64,000 nt of DNA. Origin: Acidimicrobiales bacterium (GTDB lineage: Bacteria > Actinomycetota > Acidimicrobiia > Acidimicrobiales > Aldehydirespiratoraceae). Below are positions 41,329 to 50,049 of the stretch, one piece after another. The stretch covers positions 2,166,369-2,230,368 of the forward strand of contig JAWPML010000001.1 in NCBI GenBank assembly GCA_033344915.1, in the 5' to 3' direction. A program made the translations under genes and the position numbers. Positions within the stretch are counted from its first letter, which is position 1, and the number at the start of each line of letters is the position of its first letter. The notes beneath the pieces are model-generated. The model saw nothing but the letters and a program-made list of their open reading frames with translations, was not told the DNA's origin and made no database searches.

Positions 41329-42710
41329 GAATACGTCTCCTCGACCACCACATAGTCCCGGAGCGCGCCGAGCGACGACGGTTCCAAACGGGCCTTGAGT
41401 CGCATACCGGCCTCCTCCGGGGCCTCGCTGAGCACCTGCCCCTCCCGATGGACCGAGGCGAGCACGTCGCCCCGATCCCAGGGCACCAGCAGCTCGGCGA
41501 GCTCGGTCATCGAACGGACTCGGTCGCCGATCGTGGCGAGCACGAGATCGAGGTTGAACCCGGAGTGGGCGGAGACCGCCACGGATCCCTCGTAGCGGGC
41601 GGCGAGGCGCTCGGCGCCGTCGCCCCGGTCGGCCTTGTTGAACACCATCAACTCGGGCACGTCGCCCGCCCCGATCTCCTCCAGCACGTCGCGGACCGCG
41701 GCGATCGAGCCCTCCGGGTCGGGGCCGGAGCCGTCGACGACGTGCACGAGCAGATCGGCGTCCCGCACGACGTCGAGGGTCGTCTTGAAGGCCGTCACGA
41801 GCTGATGGGGCAACTTGCGGACGAACCCGACGGTGTCGGTCGCGAAGACCGTCTCGCCGCCGGGGAGCGGCAGCTTGCGGGTGGTCGCGTCCAGCGTGGC
41901 GAACAGCCGATCCTCGACGAGCACGTCGGCGTCGGTCAGCCGGTTGAGCAGGGACGACTTGCCCGCGTTCGTGTAGCCCACGAGGGCGACCGCCCGGTTG
42001 CGGGTTCGGCTCCGCGCCTTCGACTGGGTGACCCGGTGGCTCTGCACCCGGCGCAGATCGGCCTCGAGCTTGTGCACCCGGCGGACGAGGCGACGGCGAT
42101 CGACCTCGAGCTGGGTCTCACCGGGACCGCGCGTGCCGATCCCGCCACCCTGCTGCGAGAAGCTCTTCCCGCTGCGCCGGAGGCGGGGCAGTCGATAGCG
42201 AAGTTGGGCGAGCTCGACCTGGGCCTTGCCCTCCAGCGTGCTCGCATTCTGGGCGAAGATGTCGAGGATCACCGCCGTGCGGTCGAGCGCGCTGCGGCCA
42301 AGGATCTTCTCCAGGTTGAACTGCTGGGCCGGGCTGAGCTCGTCGTCGAACACCACCGTGTCGCAGTCGATCGCCTCCGCGATCTCCTTGACCTCGGCCG
42401 CCTTGCCCGAGCCGATGAACGTCGCGGGGTCCGGTGACGTGCGCCGTTGATGGACCCGCTCGATCGCGTCGGCGCCGGCGGTGTCGACGAGCAGGGCGAG
42501 TTCGTCGAGCGACGCGTCGGTGAGCTCGGGATCGCCACCGTCCTGCGTCACCCCCACGAGGACGATCCGCTCCCGGAACGTGCGCTCGATGAGACCCGTG
42601 GACTCGCCGCCGTAGTCGCCGAAGGCGCCACGATGACTCTCCTCCTCCGTGGCGTCGTCCTCGATCTCGAAGAAGTCGTCGTCCTCCGGCTCGATGCCGG
42701 GGTCACGCAT
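41325..42710 (-). CDS. hflX: GTPase HflX
   Basis: 461 residues. The N-terminal HflX domain includes the Gly-rich turn GGIGTRGPGE. The GTPase domain has G1 GYTNAGKSS, G3 DTVGF and G4 NKAD. A C-terminal ubiquitin-like extension follows. HflX splits stalled 70S ribosomes and rescues them under heat or antibiotic stress. It overlaps dapF by 8 nt and dapC by 4 nt, so it lies inside the dap operon. Confidence 0.95.
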   Translation of the reverse strand: MRDPGIEPEDDDFFEIEDDATEEESHRGAFGDYGGESTGLIERTFRERIVLVGVTQDGGDPELTDASLDELALLVDTAGADAIERVHQRRTSPDPATFIGSGKAAEVKEIAEAIDCDTVVFDDELSPAQQFNLEKILGRSALDRTAVILDIFAQNASTLEGKAQVELAQLRYRLPRLRRSGKSFSQQGGGIGTRGPGETQLEVDRRRLVRRVHKLEADLRRVQSHRVTQSKARSRTRNRAVALVGYTNAGKSSLLNRLTDADVLVEDRLFATLDATTRKLPLPGGETVFATDTVGFVRKLPHQLVTAFKTTLDVVRDADLLVHVVDGSGPDPEGSIAAVRDVLEEIGAGDVPELMVFNKADRGDGAERLAARYEGSVAVSAHSGFNLDLVLATIGDRVRSMTELAELLVPWDRGDVLASVHREGQVLSEAPEEAGMRLKARLEPSSLGALRDYVVVEETYS

Positions 42711-43515
42711 CGGGGACCTCGATGTCGGCGACGTGGGTGGCCGGACCGGTGAGTGTGAGCGGACCGCGGAGATCGACGAGGGCGTCTCCGCCCGGCATCC
42801 GCACGACCACCTTCGGGCCCACGAGGTCCCAGTCGTGGAAGAACTGGGCGGAGACGGTCGCGCCGCTCCCACACGCATTGGTGACCCCCGCGCCGCGCTC
42901 CCAGACCCGCACCGTCAGCTCGTTGAGCCCGGTGACGGCCACGAAGTGGACGTTGATGCCTTCCTCGAAGTGCGCCTCGATCGCCGGGCCGGCGACGGCG
43001 AGTTCGACCTCGTGGGGGTCGTCGACCTCGCAGACCACATGGGGGTTCCCGATGTCGCCGGTCTCCCACCGCTTCACCATGCGCACGGCATCGCCGACCG
43101 AGGCGAGCAGATCCTGCACGTCGGGGTCCGGGCCCGGGCACACGACCCCCATGTCGACGGTGGCGACGATGGTGTTGGGATCGGCGGTGGCGTGCACGGA
43201 ACAGTGGCGGACACCCGCCGGCGTGTCGACGTCGATCTCGATGTGGGGCACGCCGCGGTCGAGGGCGATCGCCTGCGCGAAGCACCGCAGGCCGTTGCCG
43301 CTGATCTCCGCCGGACTGCCGTCCGAATTCAGCAAGCGCATCGACACCGTGCCGTCGGCCTGCTGCAGGCCGAAGATCAGACCGTCCGCGCCGATCCCGC
43401 GATGGCGGTCGCAGAGGGCGATCGCCCGCTCCCCCGCGTCGAGCGGGAGTCGGTCGGTGAGGGTGACGAGGAAGTCGTTGCCCAACCCGTGGTGCTTCGA
43501 GTAGCGGACCGGCAT
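42703..43515 (-). CDS. dapF: Diaminopimelate epimerase
   Basis: 270 residues. The two catalytic cysteines are C78 in SGNGLRC and C215 in NACGSGA; these acid/base residues invert LL-DAP to meso-DAP, the form used in peptidoglycan and lysine synthesis. The N-terminus HHGLGNDF is the family signature. It follows miaA by 28 nt. Confidence 0.96.
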   Translation of the reverse strand: MPVRYSKHHGLGNDFLVTLTDRLPLDAGERAIALCDRHRGIGADGLIFGLQQADGTVSMRLLNSDGSPAEISGNGLRCFAQAIALDRGVPHIEIDVDTPAGVRHCSVHATADPNTIVATVDMGVVCPGPDPDVQDLLASVGDAVRMVKRWETGDIGNPHVVCEVDDPHEVELAVAGPAIEAHFEEGINVHFVAVTGLNELTVRVWERGAGVTNACGSGATVSAQFFHDWDLVGPKVVVRMPGGDALVDLRGPLTLTGPATHVADIEVPDA

Positions 43516-43543
43516 GGCCCTCCATTGTCGCAGGTCTTCGCGG

Positions 43544-44464
43544 TCATGCCCCGCGCAATCCCGATTCCCGTTGCCAGTGCTCGATCAGGGCCGCCGCGTC
43601 CACCGGCATGTCGACCCAGGTGATGCGGGGATCGCGGCGGAACCAGCGCTCCTGGCGCCGGGCGAACCGGCGGGTGCGCAGGACGGCCTCGCGCACGGCT
43701 TCGTCGCGCGACACCTCGCCGGCGACGTGACGGAGGAGTTCGCGGTACCCCAACGCCTGGGCGGCGGTACGACTCGGACCGAGCGCCGCGAGGCGGCGGA
43801 CCTCGTCGAGGAAGCCCTCGTCCAACTGACGCTCGTAGCGATCGGCGATACGCCGGTCGAGCACCTCGCGGGGCCAGCGCAGTGCGACCTGGACGAACGG
43901 GCTCGGGCCGTACTCCTCCATCCCCGGTCCGAACGACGAGAACGGCCGGCCGCTGCCCACGGTGACCTCGAGGGCGCGGAGAACACGGCGCCGGTTCGTC
44001 GGCTCCATCCGGGCGGCCGCGACCGGATCGAGCTCCGCCAACCGGGCGTGCAGCCGTTCGGTGTCCGGCTCGGCGTCGAGGGCCGCGTACGTGTCCGGGA
44101 AGCGCCCGGGCAGTTCGAGATCGTCGATCACCGCCCGCAGGTACAGCCCGGTTCCGCCGACGAGCAGCGGCACCCGGCCCCGCTCACGGATGTCCGCCAG
44201 CGCGGCCCGGGCGTGGCGCTGGAACTCGCCGACGGTGAACGCGGTGTCGGCGTCGATGAGGTCGACGAGATGGTGGCGTACCCGCGACCGCTCGGCGGCC
44301 GTGGGCGAGGCCGTGCCGACGTCCATCCCCCGGTACACCTGCATCGAGTCGACGGAGACGATCTCGACGTCGCCGAGTGTCTCGGCGATCTCGAGGGCGA
44401 GCGCCGACTTGCCGGAGGCCGTCGGGCCCAGCACGACGAGCGGATGGTCGGCTCGGTTGGTCAT
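43544..44464 (-). CDS. miaA: tRNA dimethylallyltransferase
   Basis: 306 residues. P-loop GPTASGKS is at 13-20, followed by DSMQVYRGMDVGTASPT and LVGGTGLYLRAVIDDLEL. MiaA adds a dimethylallyl group to N6 of A37 in tRNAs that read U-starting codons. The later step by MiaB is encoded just upstream; the degenerate APH gene lies between them. Confidence 0.96.
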   Translation of the reverse strand: MTNRADHPLVVLGPTASGKSALALEIAETLGDVEIVSVDSMQVYRGMDVGTASPTAAERSRVRHHLVDLIDADTAFTVGEFQRHARAALADIRERGRVPLLVGGTGLYLRAVIDDLELPGRFPDTYAALDAEPDTERLHARLAELDPVAAARMEPTNRRRVLRALEVTVGSGRPFSSFGPGMEEYGPSPFVQVALRWPREVLDRRIADRYERQLDEGFLDEVRRLAALGPSRTAAQALGYRELLRHVAGEVSRDEAVREAVLRTRRFARRQERWFRRDPRITWVDMPVDAAALIEHWQRESGLRGA

Positions 44465-45117
44465 CCCAGCAGGTGCACGAGCAGTTGGGCCGCGTCGAGC
44501 CGCCGCACATCGATGCGATCGAGGCCGTAGCCGGCGAGCATCGGGGCGACGAGGGCCGGGCCGTGGACATCGGTGACGATCGCGGCCGCCGCCGCGAGGT
44601 CGACATGGGGGTCACCGATGCCGGCGGCATGCCAGCCGGTGAACGTGACACGGCCATCGGGCGCGAACCACACCCGGTCGGCTCGGAGGCCGCCGTGGAT
44701 GAACGCGGAACCCGCCGAGTCGGCCGCCGTCAGCTCGTCGTGGACCGCCAGGAGCTCGGTGTGGTCCCGGCCCGCATACGGGCCGTCCTGGGCGACGGCG
44801 AGCGGCGTCTGCGCGGCGCGGGTTCGCAGGGCGGCCGTCGACGCATCGAAGGGACAGTCGGGCACCGGCAGCCGATGGAGCTCCGTGAGCGCGGCAGCCA
44901 GAGCCTCGGCCATCGCCTCGGGGCCCAGCGGGTGACCTTCGGACGCCGCCGTTGCGTCATCGTGCATCCGGACGACGACGGCGTCCGGGCCCCGTTCGGG
45001 ACGCGCCGCGACCATCTCGGGCGCCGGCGGGCGCCCGGCGAGCCAACGCAGGCGGTGCGGGTCGTCGAGCACCTCGCGCTCGCCCGGACCGAGCGGGCGC
45101 GGGTCGGCGGGCGGCAT
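44461..45117 (-). CDS. Degenerate APH-fold protein between miaA and miaB
   Basis: 218 residues with the overall layout of an aminoglycoside phosphotransferase, but the catalytic loop reads H141-G-G143-LRAD-R148 where kinases have HGD...N. The DFG-equivalent reads TGW at 160-162. Metal-binding Asp and Asn and the catalytic Asp are all absent, so phosphotransfer is unlikely; a binding or structural role is inferred. It is tightly built into the operon (1 nt after miaB, ATGA overlap with miaA), which suggests a tRNA-related or translational job. Confidence 0.7.
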   Translation of the reverse strand: MPPADPRPLGPGEREVLDDPHRLRWLAGRPPAPEMVAARPERGPDAVVVRMHDDATAASEGHPLGPEAMAEALAAALTELHRLPVPDCPFDASTAALRTRAAQTPLAVAQDGPYAGRDHTELLAVHDELTAADSAGSAFIHGGLRADRVWFAPDGRVTFTGWHAAGIGDPHVDLAAAAAIVTDVHGPALVAPMLAGYGLDRIDVRRLDAAQLLVHLLG

Positions 45118-45118
45118 C

Positions 45119-46573
45119 TCAGCCGGCGACGACCGGGATCCGGGTGCGGTGGCGCGCCGCGTGGGTGACCTCGACCAGGTCGCCGAGCAGATGGTTCACG
45201 CTCGCCTCACGGATCGACACCTGCGCATAGGTGCCGGGGCGCAGCGGCGTCGGCGACGGGAAGTGCACGAGCGTGTTGCGTCGGGTCCGACCGGTGAGCA
45301 CGGACGGATCCTTCTTCGACGGGCCCTCGACCGTGACCTCCTCGATGCCACCGATCCGCCGCTCGTTCGCGGCGCGGCTCGAACGTTCGATCACCAGCCG
45401 GAGCCGCTCGTAGCGCTCGACGGCCACGGCATGATCCACGAACCGGTCCTCCATCTCGGCCGCCTCGGTGCCGGGCCGGGGCGAGAAGACGAACGTGAAC
45501 GCACTGTCGAACTGTGCCGCCGCGGCAACTTCCAACGTCCGCTCGAAGTCCTCGTCGGTCTCGCCCGGGAAGCCGACGATGATGTCGGTCGACACCGCCA
45601 GCCCCGGGATCGTGGCCCGGGCCGCGGCGAGCTTCTCGAGGTACCGCTCCCCCGTGTAGCCCCGGTGCATGGCCGCGAGCACGGCGTCGCTACCCGACTG
45701 GAGCGGGAAGTGCAGGTGCTCGCACGCTTCGGGTGTCTCGGCCATCGCCTCGAAGACGTCGGCCCGCATGTCCTTCGGGTGGGGACTGGTGAACCGCACC
45801 CGGTGGATGCCGTCGACCGCGCCGGCGGCGCGGATCAGGTCGGCGAACAGGGGGCGGGCCCGGCGATCCTCGAGCCAGCGCTCGCCACAGACCGCGGCGT
45901 CGTCGTCGCCCGGTTCACCCCGGCGGGCGAGGGCGAGATCGCGTCCGTAGCTGTTGACGTTCTGGCCCAGCAGGGTGACTTCGCTCACGCCGTCGGCCGC
46001 CAGCTCCTCGATCTCCCGCACCAGATCGCCGAAGGGACGGCTGACCTCCGGACCCCGCACGGAGGGCACGATGCAGAAGGCGCAGGTGTTGTCACAACCG
46101 ACCTGGATGGTGACCCAGCCCGCGTGGTCGACCTCGCGCCGGGTCGGAAGGGCGGAGGGGAAGCGCTCGGCGTCCTCACGGGCCGTCGCCTCGAGGATCT
46201 CCACGATCGGGCCGTGTTCGGCGGCGTGCTCGAGCAGCTCGAGCGCCCGGTCGACATTGTGGGTGCCGAAGACCACGTCGACATGGCCGGCCCGCTCGGT
46301 GATCAGCTCGCGGTCCTTCTGGGCGAGGCAGCCTCCGACCGCGATCTGGAGATCGGGGTTCTGCTCCTTGAGCGCCTTGAGGTGACCGAGTGCGCCATAG
46401 AGCTTGTTGTCGGCGTTCTCCCGGATGCAGCACGTGTTGAGCACGACGACATCGGCGTCGGCGACGTCGTCGACCCGCGCCATCCCGTCGGCCTCCAGCA
46501 GACCGGAGATCCGCTCGGAATCGTGTTCGTTCATCTGGCATCCGTAGGTACGGATCACGTACGACTTGCCCAC
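45119..46573 (-). CDS. miaB: tRNA-i6A37 methylthiotransferase
   Basis: 484 residues. The N-terminal UPF0004 domain has cluster cysteines C12, C48 and C82. The radical-SAM motif is C160-x3-C164-x2-C167 in CDNTCAFC, and a C-terminal TRAM domain ends the protein. It adds methylthio to i6A37, giving ms2i6A. First gene of the tRNA-modification/dap operon; the start is the ATG at 46573. Confidence 0.95.
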   Translation of the reverse strand: MGKSYVIRTYGCQMNEHDSERISGLLEADGMARVDDVADADVVVLNTCCIRENADNKLYGALGHLKALKEQNPDLQIAVGGCLAQKDRELITERAGHVDVVFGTHNVDRALELLEHAAEHGPIVEILEATAREDAERFPSALPTRREVDHAGWVTIQVGCDNTCAFCIVPSVRGPEVSRPFGDLVREIEELAADGVSEVTLLGQNVNSYGRDLALARRGEPGDDDAAVCGERWLEDRRARPLFADLIRAAGAVDGIHRVRFTSPHPKDMRADVFEAMAETPEACEHLHFPLQSGSDAVLAAMHRGYTGERYLEKLAAARATIPGLAVSTDIIVGFPGETDEDFERTLEVAAAAQFDSAFTFVFSPRPGTEAAEMEDRFVDHAVAVERYERLRLVIERSSRAANERRIGGIEEVTVEGPSKKDPSVLTGRTRRNTLVHFPSPTPLRPGTYAQVSIREASVNHLLGDLVEVTHAARHRTRIPVVAG

Positions 46574-46625
46574 GGGGCAAGGCTACCGGTGCACGCCCTT
46601 CCGACCCGCCGTCTAGCGTTGACCC

Positions 46626-47015
46626 ATGACCCCCATCGCCGCCGAGAAGTATGTCCGTCTCACCACCTTCACGAAGGACGGTCGGCGCAAGGAGTCGCCC
46701 GTGTGGATCGCCGACGTGGGTGACGGCCGGGTCGGATTCACCACCGAGCTCGACTCGTGGAAGGTCAAGCGGATCCGCAACACGCCGACGGTGGAGCTCG
46801 CTGCGAGCAACATGAAGGGCAAGGTGGAGGAGGGAGCCGAGACGGTGACCGGCACCGCCACCGTCGTGCGCGACGACGAGGCGGCGGCCACCGCGGCCGC
46901 TATCAAGGCCAAGTACGGGTTCCAGGTGACCATGATCAGGGCGATCGGCACGATCAAGGCCCGATTCGGCCGGGGCGACGACACCCCGTGCGCCGTCCTC
47001 ATCAGCCTCGACTGA
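46626..47015 (+). CDS. PPOX-class F420/FMN split-barrel oxidoreductase
   Basis: 129 residues, single FMN-binding split barrel: KYVRLTTFTKDGRRKESPVWIADVGDGRVGFTT with KVKRIRNTPTVELAASN. Actinobacterial members of this form reduce F420- or flavin-dependent substrates; the cofactor is not certain from sequence. 52 nt from the divergent miaB start. Confidence 0.82.
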   Translation: MTPIAAEKYVRLTTFTKDGRRKESPVWIADVGDGRVGFTTELDSWKVKRIRNTPTVELAASNMKGKVEEGAETVTGTATVVRDDEAAATAAAIKAKYGFQVTMIRAIGTIKARFGRGDDTPCAVLISLD

Positions 47016-47026
47016 CCGACCCCGGT

Positions 47027-47083
47027 CCGAAAAACAGTGGGCCGAAAAACAGTGAGTGGGCCGCCGGGGAGGGCGACCCACTC
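47027..47083. terminator. Direct repeat and hairpin between convergent PPOX gene and recA
   Basis: CCGAAAAACAGTG occurs at 47027-47039 and 47042-47054, offset 15. The second copy runs into a stem, GAGTGGG (47054-47060) with CCCACTC (47077-47083). The hairpin suits a shared terminator for the convergent genes; recA stops at 47157. The repeat's role is unknown. Confidence 0.5.
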
Positions 47084-47156
47084 GGGAACGACTCGACGGG
47101 GGGAGGTGCCGGGTCGTTGTGCTGTTGTGACCTGAATTGCTCAGGCCTCGGATGGG

Positions 47157-48224
47157 TCAGTCGTCGAGGGCGATCGGGAGATCGTCGGCGTCGGAGAACT
47201 CGTCGTCGTCGCCTTCGGTGACGTCGACCACCTCTTCCTCGGGCTCGGGCATGACGGCCTTCCAGACCCGATCGGAGATCTCGACCATGATCTCGGGGTT
47301 CTCCTGGAGGAACTTCTTGGCGTTCTCCCGGCCCTGACCGAGCTGCTCGCCGTCGTAGGTGTACCAGGCACCCGACTTCTTGACGATGTCCTCCTCGACG
47401 GAGAGGTCGAGCACCGAGCCCTCACGGGAGATGCCGGTGCCGTACATGATGTCGAACTCGGCCTGACGGAACGGCGGCGCCACCTTGTTCTTCACGACCT
47501 TGACCCGGGTGCGGTTGCCCACGACCTCGACGCCGTCCTTGATCGATTCGATGCGGCGGATGTCGAGCCGGCACGACGAGTAGAACTTCAGCGCCCGGCC
47601 GCCGGGGGTGGTCTCCGGCGAACCGAACATCACGCCGATCTTCTCTCGCAGCTGGTTGATGAAGATGCAGATCGTCTGGGACTTGTTGAGGTTGCCCGTG
47701 AGCTTGCGCAGGGCCTGCGACATCAGGCGGGCCTGGAGGCCGACGTGGGTGTCGCCCATCTCGCCCTCGATCTCGGCGCGTGGGGTGAGCGCGGCCACCG
47801 AGTCGATCACGATCACGTCGAGCGCACCCGAGCGAATCAGCATGTCGGTGATCTCGAGCGCCTGCTCGCCGGTGTCGGGCTGGGAGATCAGCAGCTCGTC
47901 GATGTCGACGCCGATCGCCTTGGCGTAGACCGGGTCCATCGCGTGCTCGGCGTCGATGTAGGCACAGATGCCGCCATTGCGCTGGGCCTCGGCGACCACA
48001 TGGGTGGCCAGGGTGGTCTTGCCCGAGGACTCCGGACCGAAGATCTCGGTGATGCGGCCACGGGGGAGGCCGCCGATCCCGAGGGCGAGATCCAGCGCCA
48101 GGGCACCGGTGGGGATCGACTCGATCGCCATCGTGCTCTTGTCGCCCATCTTCATGACCGAGCCCGTACCGAACTGCTTCTCGATCTGCCCGAGGGCCAT
48201 GTCGAGTGCCTTGTCTCGCTCCAC
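47157..48224 (-). CDS. recA: Recombinase RecA
   Basis: 355 residues from the GTG at 48224, which has AGGAG 5-6 nt upstream; the frame stays open to 48317 but that part has no RecA homology. Walker A is GPESSGKT at 63-70; DNA-binding loops L1/L2 and the acidic Asp/Glu-rich tail are present. It coats ssDNA, drives strand exchange and activates LexA self-cleavage. Its promoter carries a LexA box. In many actinobacteria recA follows pgsA-cinA; here those genes are about 15 kb away. Confidence 0.97.
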   Translation of the reverse strand: MERDKALDMALGQIEKQFGTGSVMKMGDKSTMAIESIPTGALALDLALGIGGLPRGRITEIFGPESSGKTTLATHVVAEAQRNGGICAYIDAEHAMDPVYAKAIGVDIDELLISQPDTGEQALEITDMLIRSGALDVIVIDSVAALTPRAEIEGEMGDTHVGLQARLMSQALRKLTGNLNKSQTICIFINQLREKIGVMFGSPETTPGGRALKFYSSCRLDIRRIESIKDGVEVVGNRTRVKVVKNKVAPPFRQAEFDIMYGTGISREGSVLDLSVEEDIVKKSGAWYTYDGEQLGQGRENAKKFLQENPEIMVEISDRVWKAVMPEPEEEVVDVTEGDDDEFSDADDLPIALDD

Positions 48225-48355
48225 TGTGTCTCCTGACGTCTCGCCCGCCGCGTCTGCGCCGGGCCTGCTTTGGGGGGTGTGGTTGGTGGGCTCGAACCTA
48301 CGGAGGGGGTGTGACACCCACCGGCCGGGGCAGCCGGTCAGGAACGAATGACAGC

Positions 48356-48384
48356 AACGTAATTGCGAACAGCTGTTCGGTCAA
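48356..48384 (-). promoter_or_regulatory. recA promoter overlapped by LexA box
   Basis: On the minus strand TTGACC (48384-48379), a 17-nt spacer and TACGTT (48361-48356) form a sigma-70-type promoter. The perfect LexA box CGAAC-AGCT-GTTCG (48366-48379) fills the spacer and touches the -35, so bound LexA would block polymerase. Transcription should begin near 48349, leaving an untranslated leader of about 125 nt before the GTG. Confidence 0.85.
48366..48379. promoter_or_regulatory. LexA box of recA
   Basis: CGAAC-AGCT-GTTCG, fully palindromic and identical in form to the lexA boxes at 36908 and 36936. It lies between the -35 and -10 of recA. The divergent msrB starts 107 nt away and might also be affected. 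Confidence 0.92.
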
Positions 48385-48485
48385 GGACCGAACGCGAGAA
48401 TTTTCCCGAAGGCGGGACCAAACCGTGCGCTCCCGGTGTTCTACGGTGCACGACGACACGTCGATCACAGACGAAGGAGCGCCCC

Positions 48486-48917
48486 ATGAGCGACACCACC
48501 CTCCCCACCGGCGAGACCGACGACGAACTCCGCGAACGCCTCACGCCCGCCCAGTACGCCGTCACCCAGCAGGCCGGCACCGAACGGGCCTTCACCGGCG
48601 AGTACTGGGACTGCCACGACGACGGCACCTACCGCTGCGTGGTGTGCGACACCGCCCTGTTCACCAGCGACACCAAGTTCGAGTCCGGCTCCGGCTGGCC
48701 GAGCTTCTTCGACACCGTCGGCGAGGACGTGATCGAGATCCACACCGACACCAGCCACGGCATGGTCCGCGAAGAAGCCGTCTGCGCCAACTGCGGCGCC
48801 CATCTCGGCCACCGTTTCCCCGACGGCCCCGCCCCCACCGGCCAGCGCTACTGCATGAACAGTGCGAGCCTGCGGCTGGACCGGGACGGAACGGTCACCG
48901 AGGACGACGATGCGTGA
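48486..48917 (+). CDS. msrB: Methionine-R-sulfoxide reductase B
   Basis: 143 residues. Zinc cysteines are CVVC at 51-54 and C100, C103 (CANC); the catalytic C123 is in [13 protein letters not shown] and GHRFPDGP are the family patches. It reduces methionine-R-sulfoxide in oxidised proteins. AAGGAG precedes the ATG. It shares a 261-nt divergent region with recA, so oxidative repair and SOS genes are adjacent. Confidence 0.95.
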   Translation: MSDTTLPTGETDDELRERLTPAQYAVTQQAGTERAFTGEYWDCHDDGTYRCVVCDTALFTSDTKFESGSGWPSFFDTVGEDVIEIHTDTSHGMVREEAVCANCGAHLGHRFPDGPAPTGQRYCMNSASLRLDRDGTVTEDDDA

Positions 48918-48979
48918 TCTGCTGGGGCGTCTCGTCTGACCTGGTGTTCGGGCCGACACTCGGGTCCCGAACTGCAGGG

Positions 48980-49915
48980 CTACGGGGTCGTGCCATCGAC
49001 CGGTTCGACGGCCTGAAGAGCGAGGAACTCCTCACGCAGGTCACACAGCCACTTGTCGCCTCTCGCCGGCACCTGCCAGACGTCCCAGCCGGCGACGGCA
49101 GCAAGTCCGGATGCGCTCATGGCGGCCTGCGACGGCGAGTCGACGAGGCGCCCGTCGGGAAGGCGGATCTGTCCGTCGGCTGCGATCTCGGCGTGGAACG
49201 TGTCACCCGATCGGGGGCGGACCCATCGCAGTTCGTCCCCCTCGGCCAGCAATCCCGCTTCGGCGAGGTCGTTGATGTGGAGGCGTCGCCCGTTGTGGGT
49301 GTAGCGAACCGGCGTGGCCCGTCCGGGGGTCTCGGGCGTCGCCGAGTCGGTGGTGATGTCGTCGAACTTGCCGTCGATGCGGAAGAGCCGGGACCCGTCA
49401 CCGTCCTCGTAGACGGTGACGGTGACGATCTCGACCGGCAGCCCGTTGGCCTCGAGGAAGGCGATCGCTCCGTGGGTGCGATCATCGACCTCCCCGGCGA
49501 CGAGGTAGAGCAGCGGCTCCTGGGAAATCACCTGGGGAGCAGACGTGCCGGTGAACTCCTGCCAGTCGGCGAAGAACGCCCCGGGATCGTCTGCGAAGTA
49601 GAGAGCGGCGAGTTCGTCGAGGCTCGCCGTCCTCGCCCAGCCGGCGTACTCGAGGCTCTGGGCGAGCTGACTGCGGTCGAGTGATCGCTTCACCTCGAAG
49701 ATCACCACTCGCCCGGTCTGGTCGAGAGCCAGCACATCGGGACGGCCGCCGGTCGAGATCCTCCCCTGCCGACACACCGGGAAGAGATCGCCACCGGTGA
49801 ACGCCTCGAGGTTCGACCACAGCAGGTCCTCTATCTCGCTCTCGTACAGCTCGGGCCCGGGGGTGAGTTGTCGCAGCGGTGCAAGCTGCGAGCCATCGGA
49901 TCTGAAGATCGGCAT
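48980..49915 (-). CDS. PD-(D/E)XK nuclease with C-terminal RAMA-like domain
   Basis: 311 residues from the ATG at 49915, chosen because GGGGAGG lies 6 nt upstream (the GTG at 49990 is weaker). The N-terminal half carries a PD-(D/E)XK core: D60 in RPDVLALD and E74-V-K76 in VVIFEVKRS, with acidic residues near 24-30 as the likely first ligand. The last 90 residues (INDLAEAGLLAEGDELRWVRP, FHAEIAADGQIRLPDG, VDSPSQAAMSASG, GWDVWQV) fit the RAMA/DUF4357 pattern found at the ends of restriction and methylase proteins. It is divergent from hsdM. It is probably an accessory nuclease of the restriction island; NucS-like repair nucleases are the alternative. Confidence 0.7.
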   Translation of the reverse strand: MPIFRSDGSQLAPLRQLTPGPELYESEIEDLLWSNLEAFTGGDLFPVCRQGRISTGGRPDVLALDQTGRVVIFEVKRSLDRSQLAQSLEYAGWARTASLDELAALYFADDPGAFFADWQEFTGTSAPQVISQEPLLYLVAGEVDDRTHGAIAFLEANGLPVEIVTVTVYEDGDGSRLFRIDGKFDDITTDSATPETPGRATPVRYTHNGRRLHINDLAEAGLLAEGDELRWVRPRSGDTFHAEIAADGQIRLPDGRLVDSPSQAAMSASGLAAVAGWDVWQVPARGDKWLCDLREEFLALQAVEPVDGTTP

Positions 49916-49991
49916 CTGATACCTCCCCGTCTCGTCAACGTACTTGAGGGGCGTGACACGGCCGTCGAACCCTGAACCGGCGGCCGCCACA

Positions 49992-50020
49992 TTCGAGTCA
50001 CGCCGCTCGCCTACTAATGT
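49992..50020 (+). promoter_or_regulatory. Candidate hsdM promoter
   Basis: TTCGAG (49992-49997), a 17-nt spacer, then TAATGT (50015-50020), about 30 nt before the hsdM GTG. The -35 is a poor match, so this is tentative. The 134-nt gap also serves the divergent nuclease gene. Confidence 0.4.
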
Positions 50021-50049
50021 CCGACATCAAGCAATAGGGGTGGTCGAGA

